NCBI RefSeq assembly: GCF_000420705.1
Contig: NZ_ATVL01000007.1
Span: forward strand, 806,001-870,000
Reading direction: 5' to 3'
DNA from: Hymenobacter norwichensis DSM 15439
GTDB taxonomy: Bacteria > Bacteroidota > Bacteroidia > Cytophagales > Hymenobacteraceae
Length of the DNA: 64,000 nt
The stretch's first letter is position 1. Every line of letters begins with the position of its first letter. Below the pieces are notes generated by a model, which was not told the DNA's origin, did no database searches, and saw only the letters and a list, made by a program, of their open reading frames with translations. Below, one piece after another: positions 27,453 through 36,212 of the stretch. A program made the translations under genes and the position numbers.

Positions 27453-27562
27453 TCACAGTGCTTTGATGATAGGGCATCGTGCTTAGTCTGATGGATTTCT
27501 TCCTGAGAAGAATAATTCAATAAGCATCAAGTGTCAAGCACAACTTACCACGCATCAACTCC

Positions 27563-29218
27563 ATGAAAATATCTCGCATATCCCTCGGTCTGGCTGCCTG
27601 CGCGCTGGCCGTGCTTTCTTCCTGCGAAAAGCAGCTGGAAGAATACAACCCCTCGGGCCTCACCGCCGAAACCGTATATACCACGCCCGCTGGCTTTGAA
27701 ACGCTGGTGAATGCCGCCTACTCGTACACCCGCTGGTGGTACGGTAAAGAAGACGGCTACAGCGCCTCGGAAATGGGCACCGACCTGTGGCAGCGCGGCG
27801 CCGGCGACGTCAACCCCGACCTGACCGACTACACCACGCTGCAAGGCAGCTCCCGCGCCCTCGAAGCCTTGTGGGGCAAGCTGTATGCCGCCGTTAACCT
27901 CTGCAACGCGGGTATCAACCGCATTGGGCAGTCGGGCATGACGGACGCGCAAAAGAAAACCCGTGAGGGTGAGTTACGCTTTCTGCGCGCTTTCTACTAC
28001 TGGCACATTGTAGAAACCTGGGGTGGCGTGCACTTCACTACCGATGAAACCACCACGGTGCAAACCACAGCTAACCGTACCCCGATTGAGACGTTCTACA
28101 AGCAGATTTTCGACGACCTGAACATTGCCGTAGCCAACCTGCCGAACACCACCACCGAGTACGGCCGGGTGACAAAGCCCGCCGCCGAGGCGTTCCTGGC
28201 CAAGATGCACCTCACCCGTGGCAACAACCAGGAGGCTGCCACGCTGGCCCAGCGGGTGATTTCCAGCTACGGCTACTCGCTTCAGGCCAACTATGCCGAT
28301 TTGTGGTCGATGACCAACCTGGAAAACAAGGAAATCGTGTGGGCTGTGAACTACTCGAAAGAGCTAAGCCTAGACGATAAGCGTGATGATGTTTTGTACC
28401 CCGATGGGCACCCCCGCGGCGCCAACAACGGCCACCTGCTCTGGACCATGAAGTACGACGACCAGCCCGGCATGACGCGCGACATTGCCAACGGCCGTCC
28501 CTTCAACCGCTACATGCCGTCGTTGTTCCTGCTCAGGTTGTTCGATGAAACCAAGGATTCACGTTACCTCGCTTCATTCAAAACCGCCTGGATTGCCAAC
28601 ACGGCCGTGACTGGAGCTAAGCCTCTGGCCAAAGGCGATACTGCTATTCTGGCTACCAAAAAGGAAATTCCAACCAGCGTTGAAAACGCCAAGAACTACC
28701 GCACCTACGACTTAAGCAAGGTGTACAACCCCGCTACGGGCGCAGTAGTCGGCGACCGGCTGCACTACGTGTGCTTGCGTAAGTTCGACGACCCGACCCG
28801 CCCAACCATTGCCGAAGAGCAAAGTGCCCGCGACGCCTACGTTATCCGGCTGGCCGACGTGTACTTGATGGCCGCCGAAGCCAACTTCAAGCTGGGCAAC
28901 ACCACCCAAGCCGTTACGCAAATCAACGCGGTGCGGGAGCGGGCCGCCTTGCCTGGCAAAGTGGCCGACATGCGCATCACCGCCGCCAACTTGAGCCTAG
29001 ACTTCATCCTCGATGAGCGGGCCCGGGAACTGGCCGGCGAGCAGCTCCGGTGGTTTGACCTCAAGCGCACCAACCGCCTAGTGCCACGGGTGAAAGCCAA
29101 CAACCCCGAAGCGGGAGCCAGCATTCAGGATTATCACATGCTACGGCCCATTCCGCAACGCCAGCTGGATGCCATTCAGAACAAAGCGGAGTTCATACAG
29201 AACCAGGGATACCGCTAA
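27563..29218 (+). CDS. SusD/RagB-family glycan-binding lipoprotein
   Basis: A 551-residue lipoprotein with signal MKISRISLGLAACALAVLSSC and Cys at residue 21. The N-terminal SusD-like region includes NPSGLTAETVYTTPAGFETL and the TPR-type helices GELRFLRAFYYWHIVETWGG. The C-terminal RagB/SusD part includes VIRLADVYLMAAEANFKLGN and ILDERARELAGEQLRWFDLK, then the ending FIQNQGYR. It covers the SusC barrel at the cell surface and captures oligosaccharides. It follows susC by 110 bases and is followed by a terminator. Confidence 0.95.
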   Translation: MKISRISLGLAACALAVLSSCEKQLEEYNPSGLTAETVYTTPAGFETLVNAAYSYTRWWYGKEDGYSASEMGTDLWQRGAGDVNPDLTDYTTLQGSSRALEALWGKLYAAVNLCNAGINRIGQSGMTDAQKKTREGELRFLRAFYYWHIVETWGGVHFTTDETTTVQTTANRTPIETFYKQIFDDLNIAVANLPNTTTEYGRVTKPAAEAFLAKMHLTRGNNQEAATLAQRVISSYGYSLQANYADLWSMTNLENKEIVWAVNYSKELSLDDKRDDVLYPDGHPRGANNGHLLWTMKYDDQPGMTRDIANGRPFNRYMPSLFLLRLFDETKDSRYLASFKTAWIANTAVTGAKPLAKGDTAILATKKEIPTSVENAKNYRTYDLSKVYNPATGAVVGDRLHYVCLRKFDDPTRPTIAEEQSARDAYVIRLADVYLMAAEANFKLGNTTQAVTQINAVRERAALPGKVADMRITAANLSLDFILDERARELAGEQLRWFDLKRTNRLVPRVKANNPEAGASIQDYHMLRPIPQRQLDAIQNKAEFIQNQGYR

Positions 29219-29230
29219 TACTTTCCACGA

Positions 29231-29264
29231 AACCCCACTGGTGACTTAGCCAGTGGGGTTTTAT
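29231..29264 (+). terminator. Intrinsic terminator after susD
   Basis: AACCCCACTGG pairs with CCAGTGGGGTT around an 8-base loop and is followed by TTATTTG. It ends only 9 bases before the GH28 start, so readthrough or a promoter inside the hairpin region must serve GH28. Confidence 0.85.
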
Positions 29265-29272
29265 TTGCACCT

Positions 29273-30931
29273 ATGAAACAACTTACTGCTTGCGTTCTAG
29301 CCCTTTTCACGGGTGGCCTGCTGGCTTTCCGGCCCGCTGCCGACACGCCGCCCACCTTGCCCAAGGTGGTGGAGCCAACCTTCAGCCGCGACACGTTCAA
29401 CATCACCAAGTACGGGGCGGTGGCCGACGGTCAGACCCTGAACACCGAAGCGTTCCGCAAAGCCATTGACGCCTGTAGCCAGAAAGGCGGCGTGGTGCTC
29501 GTGCCGCGCGGCTTGTGGCTCACCGGCCCGATTCAATTGAAAAGCAACGTGAACCTGCATGTACAGCGCGGCGCGCTGGTGCAGTTCAGCAGCAAGCTTT
29601 CCGATTTCCAGCTGATAAAAACCAACTGGGAAGGCGTGGATGCCGTGCGCAACCAGTCGCCGCTTTCGGGTTCCGACCTGGAAAATATTGCCATTACCGG
29701 CGAAGGAGTTTTTGACGGGGCCGGCGACGCGTGGCGCATGGTGAAGAAGGAAAAGCTAGCCGAAGGGCAGTGGCAGAAACTGGTGAAATCGGGTGGTGTG
29801 GTGGACGCCAAAGGCACCACCTGGTACCCCACGGCGCAGTCGTTGAAGGGCTCTACTACCACCAAGCCCGGTGTCTTGCAACCCGGCAAAGACATTGCCG
29901 ACTACGCCGACATCAAAGACTTTCTGCGGCCTAATATGCTAAGCTTGCAGCGCTGCAAAAAGGTGTTGCTCGAAGGCTTTACCATCCAAAACTCACCGGC
30001 CTGGACCATTCACCCGCTGCTGTGCGAGAACATCACGCTGCGCGGCGTAACGGCCCGCAACCCCTGGTACGGCCAGAACACCGACGCCCTGGACCTGGAG
30101 TCGTGCAAGAACGGCATCGTGGAGAACTGCACTTTCGACGTGGGCGACGATGGTATTTGCATCAAGTCGGGCCGCGACGAGCAGGGCCGCAAGCGCGGCG
30201 TGCCTACCGAGAACTTCATCATCCGCGACACCAAAGTGTACCACGCCCACGGCGGCTTCGTGATTGGCAGTGAAATGTCGGGTGGGGCGCGCAACCTGTA
30301 CGTGACCAACTGCACGTTTATTGGTACCGATGTGGGACTGCGCTTTAAAACCACCCGCGGCCGCGGTGGGGTGGTGGAAAACATCTTCGTGGACGGCGTG
30401 CAAATGACCGACATTGCCGGCGAAGCCATCCTGTTCGACATGTACTACGCCGCCAAAGACCCCGTGCAGGTGACTGGCGAGGCGTTTGCCATTCCCGAAA
30501 TCAAGGCCGAGCCGCTGAACGACGGTACCCCGGTGTTCCGCAACTTCCGCATCAAAAACGTGACCTGCAAAGGTGCTGCTACCGGCATTCTGGTGCGCGG
30601 CTTGCCTGAAATGAACGTGCAGGATATTGAAATTGAAAACGTGGTGCTGGAAAGCAAAAAAGGCTTGGTATGCCAGGAAGGCAACGGCATCCGGCTGAAG
30701 AACGTGTCGCTGTACTCCACGGAAACCAAGCCGGTGATGGAAGTGCAAAATAGCCAGAACATCACCCTCGACAATATTAAATACGCTTCTGGCGCCGATT
30801 TGCTGTTGCGCGTAACCGGTGACCGGAGCAAGGCCGTGAAGCTGGTGAATACTAACACCAAAGCCGCCAAAAAAGACGTGGAGCTCGGCCAGAAGCTATC
30901 CAAGAAAGTGGTAACAGTTTCCCAGCTGTAA
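29273..30931 (+). CDS. Glycoside hydrolase family 28 polygalacturonase, exported
   Basis: A 552-residue beta-helix enzyme with an N-terminal hydrophobic signal (MKQLTACVLALFTGGLLA). GH28 residues are all present: D271 in NTDALDLES, D292 and D293 in VGDDGICIKSG, H326 in HAHGGFVIG, and R357 with K359 in LRFKTTRG. It should hydrolyse galacturonan or unsaturated oligogalacturonides outside the cytoplasm. The region 155-225, between the first coils and the catalytic strands, is longer than in simple endo-enzymes, which suggests an exo-acting form; this is an inference. It follows susD by 54 bases. Confidence 0.94.
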   Translation: MKQLTACVLALFTGGLLAFRPAADTPPTLPKVVEPTFSRDTFNITKYGAVADGQTLNTEAFRKAIDACSQKGGVVLVPRGLWLTGPIQLKSNVNLHVQRGALVQFSSKLSDFQLIKTNWEGVDAVRNQSPLSGSDLENIAITGEGVFDGAGDAWRMVKKEKLAEGQWQKLVKSGGVVDAKGTTWYPTAQSLKGSTTTKPGVLQPGKDIADYADIKDFLRPNMLSLQRCKKVLLEGFTIQNSPAWTIHPLLCENITLRGVTARNPWYGQNTDALDLESCKNGIVENCTFDVGDDGICIKSGRDEQGRKRGVPTENFIIRDTKVYHAHGGFVIGSEMSGGARNLYVTNCTFIGTDVGLRFKTTRGRGGVVENIFVDGVQMTDIAGEAILFDMYYAAKDPVQVTGEAFAIPEIKAEPLNDGTPVFRNFRIKNVTCKGAATGILVRGLPEMNVQDIEIENVVLESKKGLVCQEGNGIRLKNVSLYSTETKPVMEVQNSQNITLDNIKYASGADLLLRVTGDRSKAVKLVNTNTKAAKKDVELGQKLSKKVVTVSQL

Positions 30932-30950
30932 TCTGTCCTCCCCATCTTTG

Positions 30951-31055
30951 TCTGTCATCCGGCGCTTGCGCAGGACCTTGTGCTAGTAGAACGAACCGGT
31001 GTAATACTACCCGTTCCGTCAGCACGAGAGCCCCGCGTAAGCGCCGGATGACAGA
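30951..31055. repeat. Long palindromic intergenic repeat between GH28 and GH105
   Basis: TCTGTCATCCGGCGCTTGCGC at 30951-30971 pairs with 31035-31055 with one mismatch, and inner bases (CCTTGTGCTA with AGCACGAG) add to the stem. The whole unit is about 105 bases. It resembles a class of intergenic repeat I associate with Hymenobacter genomes, from memory. It may act as a transcript-stabilising or attenuating hairpin between the two enzyme genes. Confidence 0.75.
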
Positions 31056-31098
31056 AGTTTTTCAACTAACTACCGAAACTTAGCCTGCCTTTCCGCCT

Positions 31099-33042
31099 AT
31101 GTCCATTCGCCGTTTCCTTTCCACCGGCTTGCTGCTGACTACTCTTTCCGCCACCGCCCAAACCAAACCGGCAGCCCCCGCCATGTCGCAGCGCATGACC
31201 GATGCGTTTATGTCGTGGTACCCCGATTCCATCCTCATCGGCAACCGCACCACTGCCCGCTGGGACTACGAGCAGGGCCTGATGATGAAGGCGCTGGAGC
31301 GAGTATGGATGCGCACCGGTGACCCCAAGTACTTCTCCTACATTCAGAAGGACCTCGACAAGTTCGTGCAGGCCGATGGCAGCATCCGCACTTACAAGCA
31401 GGAAGATTACAACCTCGACAACATGGCCACCGGCCACGCGCTGCTCTTGATGAGCCAGGTGTCGTTGGGTAGCTCGGCGGCGCAGCAGAAGTACATCAAA
31501 GCCGCGCAGTACCTGCGCAAGCAGCTGGACGGCCAGCCGCGCACCAAAGCGGGCGGCTTCTGGCACAAGAAGGTGTACCCCAACCAGATGTGGTTGGATG
31601 GCCTGTACATGGCCCAGCCGTTCTACTCCGAGTACAGCAATGTGTTCAACCAGCCCACTGGCTTCGACGATGTAGCCAAGCAGTTTGCCCTCATCGAGAA
31701 GAACCTGGTGGACCCTAAAACCGGCCTACTTTACCACGGCTACGACGAAAGCAAGGAGCAGAAGTGGGCCAACAAAACCACTGGCCAGTCGCCCAATTTC
31801 TGGGACCGGGGCATGGGCTGGTACGCCATGGCCTTAGTGGATGTACTGGATTATTTCCCCGCTAACCACCCACAACGCGCACAGCTCGTCAAGGATTTGC
31901 AGCGGCTGGCGCCCGTGCTAGCCAAGTACCAGGACTCTAAAACCGGCACCTGGTCGTTGGTAGTAGACCAGGGCTCCCGCAAGGGCAACTACGCCGAAGC
32001 TTCGGGCAGCAGCATGTTCGTGTATGCGCTGGCCAAGGGCGTGCGCCTGGGCTACCTCGACAGTAAGTACGCCGCCGTGGCTAAAAAAGGCTACGACGGG
32101 TTGCTGAAAACCTTTGTAACCACTGAAGCCGGCAACGCGCTGGCCTTCAACGGCACGGTAAGCGTGGGCGGCCTCGGCGGCAACCCCTACCGCGACGGAA
32201 GCTTCGAGTATTACCTGAGCGAGCCGCTCCGCAAAAACGATTTGAAGGGTGTAGGGCCGTTCATCATGGCCAGCGTGGAAATGGAAATTGCCGCCGAGAG
32301 TGCTGCCGGTAAAGGCAAAACCGTAGGCCTCGACAACTACTTCAACCACGAAATCCGCAAAAGCCCCTTGACTGGTGAGCCGGAGCCTTGGCACTACACT
32401 TGGGAGGAGCGCCAGCACGGCGGCTTCTATCTGTGGGGCAACCAGTTCCGGGAGTTAGGCGCCAAAACCGTTACCATTCCTACTGCTCCTACGGCTGCCG
32501 CGTTGAAAAACGTAAATGTCTACATCATCGTGGACCCCGACAGCAAAAAGGAAAGCCCCAAGCCCAACTTCGTGCAGCCCGCCGACGTGCAGGCTATTTC
32601 CGATTGGGTGAAGGCCGGCGGTACGCTGGTGCTGATGGCTAACGACACTTCAAACTGCGAAATTCCGCGCTTCAACACGCTGGCCAAAGCTTTTGGCATT
32701 CAGTTCACCAACACCAGCATGAACATGGTGCAAGGCAGCCAGTTCGACCAAGGCCTGGTGACTTTGCCAGCCGGCAACTCGGTGTTCAAAACGGCCCGAA
32801 CCGCCTACGTGAAAGAACTGTCGGTGCTGGACGTGAAGAGCCCCGCCAAGCCGCTTATCAGCAACGGCAACAGTGTAATTATGGCCACCGCCAAAGTGGG
32901 CAAAGGGACAGTATTCGCCATCGGTGACCCGTGGCTGTACAACGAGTACACCGACGGCCGCAAAATCCCAGCGAAGTTCGAGAACTTCCAGGCTGGCAAA
33001 GATTTGGCGACTTGGCTGTTGCAGCAGAGTAATGCTAAGTAA
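31099..33042 (+). CDS. GH105 unsaturated rhamnogalacturonyl/galacturonyl hydrolase fused to a DUF4350-like domain
   Basis: A 647-residue exported protein (signal MSIRRFLSTGLLLTTLSATAQ). Residues about 30-395 are a GH105 alpha6/alpha6 barrel, with the catalytic Asp D167 in MWLDGLYMAQPF and family motifs WDYEQGLMMKAL and FWDRGMGWYAMAL. It should remove the terminal 4,5-unsaturated uronate left by pectate lyases. Residues about 400-647 are a second domain: NYFNHE, WHYTWEERQHGGFYLWG, and AGGTLVLMANDTSNCE, as in DUF4350 proteins with a ThuA/amidotransferase-like fold. The second domain's function is unknown. A perfect palindromic terminator follows. Confidence 0.9.
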   Translation: MSIRRFLSTGLLLTTLSATAQTKPAAPAMSQRMTDAFMSWYPDSILIGNRTTARWDYEQGLMMKALERVWMRTGDPKYFSYIQKDLDKFVQADGSIRTYKQEDYNLDNMATGHALLLMSQVSLGSSAAQQKYIKAAQYLRKQLDGQPRTKAGGFWHKKVYPNQMWLDGLYMAQPFYSEYSNVFNQPTGFDDVAKQFALIEKNLVDPKTGLLYHGYDESKEQKWANKTTGQSPNFWDRGMGWYAMALVDVLDYFPANHPQRAQLVKDLQRLAPVLAKYQDSKTGTWSLVVDQGSRKGNYAEASGSSMFVYALAKGVRLGYLDSKYAAVAKKGYDGLLKTFVTTEAGNALAFNGTVSVGGLGGNPYRDGSFEYYLSEPLRKNDLKGVGPFIMASVEMEIAAESAAGKGKTVGLDNYFNHEIRKSPLTGEPEPWHYTWEERQHGGFYLWGNQFRELGAKTVTIPTAPTAAALKNVNVYIIVDPDSKKESPKPNFVQPADVQAISDWVKAGGTLVLMANDTSNCEIPRFNTLAKAFGIQFTNTSMNMVQGSQFDQGLVTLPAGNSVFKTARTAYVKELSVLDVKSPAKPLISNGNSVIMATAKVGKGTVFAIGDPWLYNEYTDGRKIPAKFENFQAGKDLATWLLQQSNAK

Positions 33043-33060
33043 AGCTAAGAAACGCGTGTA

Positions 33061-33102
33061 AAACAGAAGGCCCGATTCCGTACGGAATCGGGCCTTCTGT
33101 TT
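33061..33102. terminator. Perfect 42-base palindrome, bidirectional terminator
   Basis: AAACAGAAGGCCCGATTCCGT at 33061-33081 is followed at once by its exact reverse complement to 33102. In RNA it gives a stem of about 19 pairs with a minimal loop, ending in a short T-run either way. It separates the convergent GH105 and lacI genes. Confidence 0.9.
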
Positions 33103-33122
33103 TATCGGTGTACAGATGCCGG

Positions 33123-34175
33123 TTATTTTCTGGAAGCTGCGCCTGCGTGCTCGGCGTGTTCCGGTAAGCGGGTGGAGTCGCGCACAATCAGCTCGGTTGG
33201 GATTTTAACGGTACCTACGGGCTTGGCGCGGTGCTTGAACTCGATTAAGTCAATCAGACGCTCGGCCGCTACCTGCCCGATTTCCTGGGCGGGCTGCACT
33301 ACGGTGCTCAGCGAGGGGGACAGCAAATCGGCCACGTTCAGGTTGGTGAACCCAATGAGCGATACATCATCCGGAATGGCTAGGTTGCGTTGGTGCAAGG
33401 CCTTCAGGCAGCCTACTGCCAGCCGGTCGGAGGCAGTGAAAAAGGCATCGGGCATGGGGTCTAGGGCCATCAACTCGTCCACCATCGGGCCTACCTCGTC
33501 GGGGCCAAAGGTACCGTAGCGGATTAGTGTTTCATCGTACTCCAGGCCATACTTTTCTAGGGCAGCGCGGTAGCCGGCTAGGCGCTCCTGGGTGATGCTC
33601 AGCCAGGGCTGAATGGTGAGGTGCGCTATGCGCCGGCGGCCCGACTGAATCAGGTGTTCTGTGGCGGCAAACGCACCCCCGAAGTTGTCGGCTACCACCT
33701 GCGTCACGCCCAACTCGTCTGCTACCCGGTCGAAGAGCACAATGGGTACGTGTTTGTCGAGCACGTCGCGCAGGTGGGCCACGTCGGAGGTTTCACTGGA
33801 CAGCGAAATCAGCAGCCCATCCACCTTGCGCGACATGGCTTGGTGCACGTTGGCCATTTCCCGCTCGTAGGATTCCTGGCTTTGGAAAATAATAACGTGG
33901 TAGCCACGGTTGTAGGCAATAGCCTCGATGCCGTTGATAGCCTGCGAAAAGAAATAGTTGGCAATTTGGGGCACGATAACGCCGATAGCCCGGCTGGCGC
34001 TGCCTTTCAAACTAAGCGCAATAGGGTTGGGGCGGTAGTTGAGCCGCTCGGCACACTCCATTACCAGCCGCTTCGTTTCCGGGTTGATTTCGTAGCTGCC
34101 CCGCAACGCGCGCGACACCGTGGAAGTGGAAATGTTCAGCTCGCGGGCAATGTCTTTTATGGTGAATGTTTCCAA
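33123..34175 (-). CDS. LacI-family transcriptional regulator of the pectin locus
   Basis: A 350-residue regulator. The helix-turn-helix is at residues 4-30 (IKDIARELNISTSTVSRALR), followed by the hinge helix NPIALSLKGSASRAIGVIVP and a periplasmic-binding-protein-like sensor domain with DGLLISLSSET, DNFGGAFAATEHLI and PSLSTVVQPAQEIGQ. It probably binds a uronate pathway product such as KDG or ketodeoxyuronate and controls the genes on both sides. Support is the central position, the divergent kduD operon, and the shared operator before kduD and susC. The inducer is inferred. ATG 34175 gives METFTIKDIA, as expected for the family. Confidence 0.93.
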   Translation of the reverse strand: METFTIKDIARELNISTSTVSRALRGSYEINPETKRLVMECAERLNYRPNPIALSLKGSASRAIGVIVPQIANYFFSQAINGIEAIAYNRGYHVIIFQSQESYEREMANVHQAMSRKVDGLLISLSSETSDVAHLRDVLDKHVPIVLFDRVADELGVTQVVADNFGGAFAATEHLIQSGRRRIAHLTIQPWLSITQERLAGYRAALEKYGLEYDETLIRYGTFGPDEVGPMVDELMALDPMPDAFFTASDRLAVGCLKALHQRNLAIPDDVSLIGFTNLNVADLLSPSLSTVVQPAQEIGQVAAERLIDLIEFKHRAKPVGTVKIPTELIVRDSTRLPEHAEHAGAASRK

Positions 34176-34331
34176 TGGGAAGGCAGGTTTGAGGGAGTAG
34201 GGTAGGAGGTGGGCTTCCTAAAGTGCAAGAGCTGTGAACAGCAGCGCCAAGTGTCTTACCGGGGGTGAAAGTAGAAAGAGCTACTCAGTTTAGCCACACC
34301 ACCGCCAGTAAAACCTAGCAATCCACTTGTT

Positions 34332-34355
34332 GGCAACGTTCCCGATAACGTTTGC
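34332..34355. promoter_or_regulatory. Predicted LacI-type operator between lacI and kduD
   Basis: GGCAACGTTCCCGATAACGTTTGCG (in halves GGCAACGTTCCCGA and TAACGTTTGCG) has two AACGTT cores separated like those at 24325-24349, with 19 of 21 bases equal from the first AACGTT through TTTGC. Its place between divergent lacI and kduD would let one regulator control itself and the operon. Confidence 0.75.
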
Positions 34356-34380
34356 GAGAATAAACATTGTTCTATTCTTC
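34351..34380 (+). promoter_or_regulatory. Candidate kduD promoter overlapping the operator
   Basis: TTTG at 34351-34354 lies 18 bases before TATTCTTC at 34373-34380. Bacteroidota promoters usually show TTTG about 19 bases before TAnnTTTG, so this is a partial match only. If real, the -33 element sits inside the operator, which would explain repression. The leader to the kduD start is about 100 bases. Confidence 0.3.
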
Positions 34381-34482
34381 GTTTTGGCTAACACAATCCT
34401 TAATCTTTACAGATACGATGTGCTTCAGGTTGTATGAAAAGTACATCATTTTCCCTCTAAAAGTTTACAAACTCCTATTTGC

Positions 34483-35253
34483 ATGGCCTTCGCTGACTCT
34501 TTCGACCTAACCGGAAAGATTGCCTTAGTAACGGGCTGCAACCGTGGTATCGGGCAGGCCATGGCCTTGGGCTTAGCCGAGGCCGGCGCCGACATCATCG
34601 GCGTATCGGCCTCGTTGGCCCTGAGCGGCTCCGACACTGAGCAGCAAGTGCAAGCCCTGGGCCGACAGTTCCACGCCTACCAGGCCGATTTCAGCCAGCG
34701 GGCCTCCGTAGATGCCTTCATCAAGCAAGTGCAGCAGGACTTCCCGCGCATCGATATTCTCATCAACAACGCCGGCACCATCAAGCGCGCCCCCGCCGCC
34801 GAGCACGCCGATGAGCTGTGGGATGAGGTGCTGGCTATCAACCTCGATGCGCCGTTCCGCTTGGCCCGTGCCATTGGCGGGCAAATGCTTCAGCAGGGTA
34901 GCGGCAAAATCATCTTCACGGCCTCGCTGCTGACCTTCCAAGGCGGCATCAACGTGCCGGGCTACGCCGCTAGCAAAGGTGCCATTGGCTCGGTAGTGAA
35001 GGCCCTAGCCAATGAGTGGGGCGGCCGCGGCGTGAACGTCAACGCCATTGCCCCCGGTTACATTGCCACCGACAACACCGAAGCCCTACGCAATGACCCC
35101 GACCGGTCGGCCAGCATTTTGAGCCGCATTCCGGCCGGCCGCTGGGGCACCCCCGCCGACTTCAAAGGCCCAACCGTGTTCCTGGCCTCGTCGGCCGCTG
35201 ATTACGTGCACGGCACCATCCTCACCGTCGATGGCGGCTGGATGGGCCGGTAA
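34483..35253 (+). CDS. kduD: 2-dehydro-3-deoxy-D-gluconate 5-dehydrogenase
   Basis: A 256-residue SDR that reduces 2,5-diketo-3-deoxygluconate to KDG in the cytoplasm, the last step from unsaturated uronate. The cofactor motif is TGCNRGIGQAMALGLAEAGA, followed by NNAGTIKRAPA. The catalytic residues are Ser in IFTASLLTFQGG and Y161 with K165 in GYAASKGA. The stretch VNVNAIAPGYIATDNT is typical of KduD. Length equals the family norm (about 253). It heads the plus-strand operon and is divergent from lacI with the operator between. Confidence 0.95.
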   Translation: MAFADSFDLTGKIALVTGCNRGIGQAMALGLAEAGADIIGVSASLALSGSDTEQQVQALGRQFHAYQADFSQRASVDAFIKQVQQDFPRIDILINNAGTIKRAPAAEHADELWDEVLAINLDAPFRLARAIGGQMLQQGSGKIIFTASLLTFQGGINVPGYAASKGAIGSVVKALANEWGGRGVNVNAIAPGYIATDNTEALRNDPDRSASILSRIPAGRWGTPADFKGPTVFLASSAADYVHGTILTVDGGWMGR

Positions 35254-35330
35254 AGATGAAGTTGCGAAGTGGTGAGTTTTCCGTTCTTGACAGCGCCAAG
35301 CGCACAGAACGCGCCACTATAACATCACTT

Positions 35331-35362
35331 CACAATTTCACCACCTCACAATTTCACCACTT
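35331..35362 (+). repeat. Two-copy 16-base direct repeat in the kduD-kduI gap
   Basis: CACAATTTCACCACCT at 35331-35346 is followed directly by CACAATTTCACCACTT at 35347-35362, 15 of 16 bases equal. A related inverted stretch (GAAGTTGCGAAGTGGTGAG) lies at the other end of the 113-base gap. It ends only 4 bases before the kduI start and leaves no purine-rich ribosome site, which is odd. Confidence 0.6.
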
Positions 35363-35366
35363 TCCA

Positions 35367-36197
35367 ATGACCCAACGATATGCCATCAGCCCCCGCGAAA
35401 CGGCGGCGATGAACACCCAGCAACTGCGCGAGAATTTTCTGATTGAAGACGTGTTTGTGGCCGGCGAAATCGAACTGGTATACACGCACTACGACCGGAT
35501 GATTGTGGGCGGCGCCACGCCTACCACCGAGCCGCTGACCTTGCCCTGCCCCGAGAATCTGAAAGCTGATTTCTTCTTGCAGCGCCGCGAACTGGGCATC
35601 CTTAACACGGCCGCGCCCGGCACCGTGACGGTGGATGGCACCGTGTATGAGCTAGGCAACCAAGATTGCCTCTACGTGGGCAAAGACGCTAAGGAAGTGG
35701 TATTCGCCTCCACCGACGGCAACCAACCCGCTAAGTTCTACTTGCTGTCGGCGCCGGCGCACCACGCTTACCCCACGCGCCGCATGACCCAGGCCGAGGC
35801 TACGCCCGTGGAACTAGGCACGCCGGAAACTGCCAACGAGCGCACCATCTATAAGTACATCTACCTGGAAGGCATCCAGAGCTGCCAGCTGGTGATGGGC
35901 CTGACTCGGCTCAAGCCCGGCTCGGTGTGGAACACCATGCCCAGCCACGTGCACGACCGGCGCATGGAAGCGTATCTGTACTTCGATTTGCCCGAAAACC
36001 AGCGGGTGCTACACATGATGGGCCAGCCCCAGGAAACGCGCCCTTTGTGGGTGAACAGTGGGCAGGCTATCCTCTCACCGCCGTGGTCGATTCACACCGG
36101 TTGCGGCACCAGCAACTACACGTTCATTTGGGGTATGGCCGGCGAAAACCTGGAGTACACCGACATGGACCCCGTTACCATTCACGACCTCCGCTAG
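35367..36197 (+). CDS. kduI: 5-dehydro-4-deoxy-D-glucuronate isomerase
   Basis: A 276-residue double-cupin enzyme that isomerises 5-keto-4-deoxyuronate to 2,5-diketo-3-deoxygluconate, feeding KduD. ATG 35367 (MTQRYAISPRETAAM) matches the family N-terminus and length (about 278). The zinc site lies in WNTMPSHVHDRRMEAYLYF with a later His in PWSIHTGCGT. Family signatures GGATPTTEPL and WGMAGEN are present. It lies 113 bases after kduD and 15 bases before the KdgF-like gene. Confidence 0.96.
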   Translation: MTQRYAISPRETAAMNTQQLRENFLIEDVFVAGEIELVYTHYDRMIVGGATPTTEPLTLPCPENLKADFFLQRRELGILNTAAPGTVTVDGTVYELGNQDCLYVGKDAKEVVFASTDGNQPAKFYLLSAPAHHAYPTRRMTQAEATPVELGTPETANERTIYKYIYLEGIQSCQLVMGLTRLKPGSVWNTMPSHVHDRRMEAYLYFDLPENQRVLHMMGQPQETRPLWVNSGQAILSPPWSIHTGCGTSNYTFIWGMAGENLEYTDMDPVTIHDLR

Positions 36198-36212
36198 TTA
36201 CTGATTCGCCCT

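Noticed and set aside
29993..30748. A His-rich 251-codon minus-strand frame opposite GH28
   Set aside because: The His richness comes from GTG codons of Val read backwards; no domain is seen.
35331..35362. Direct repeats as the start of a CRISPR array
   Set aside because: Only two units, no spacers, and no cas genes in the window.
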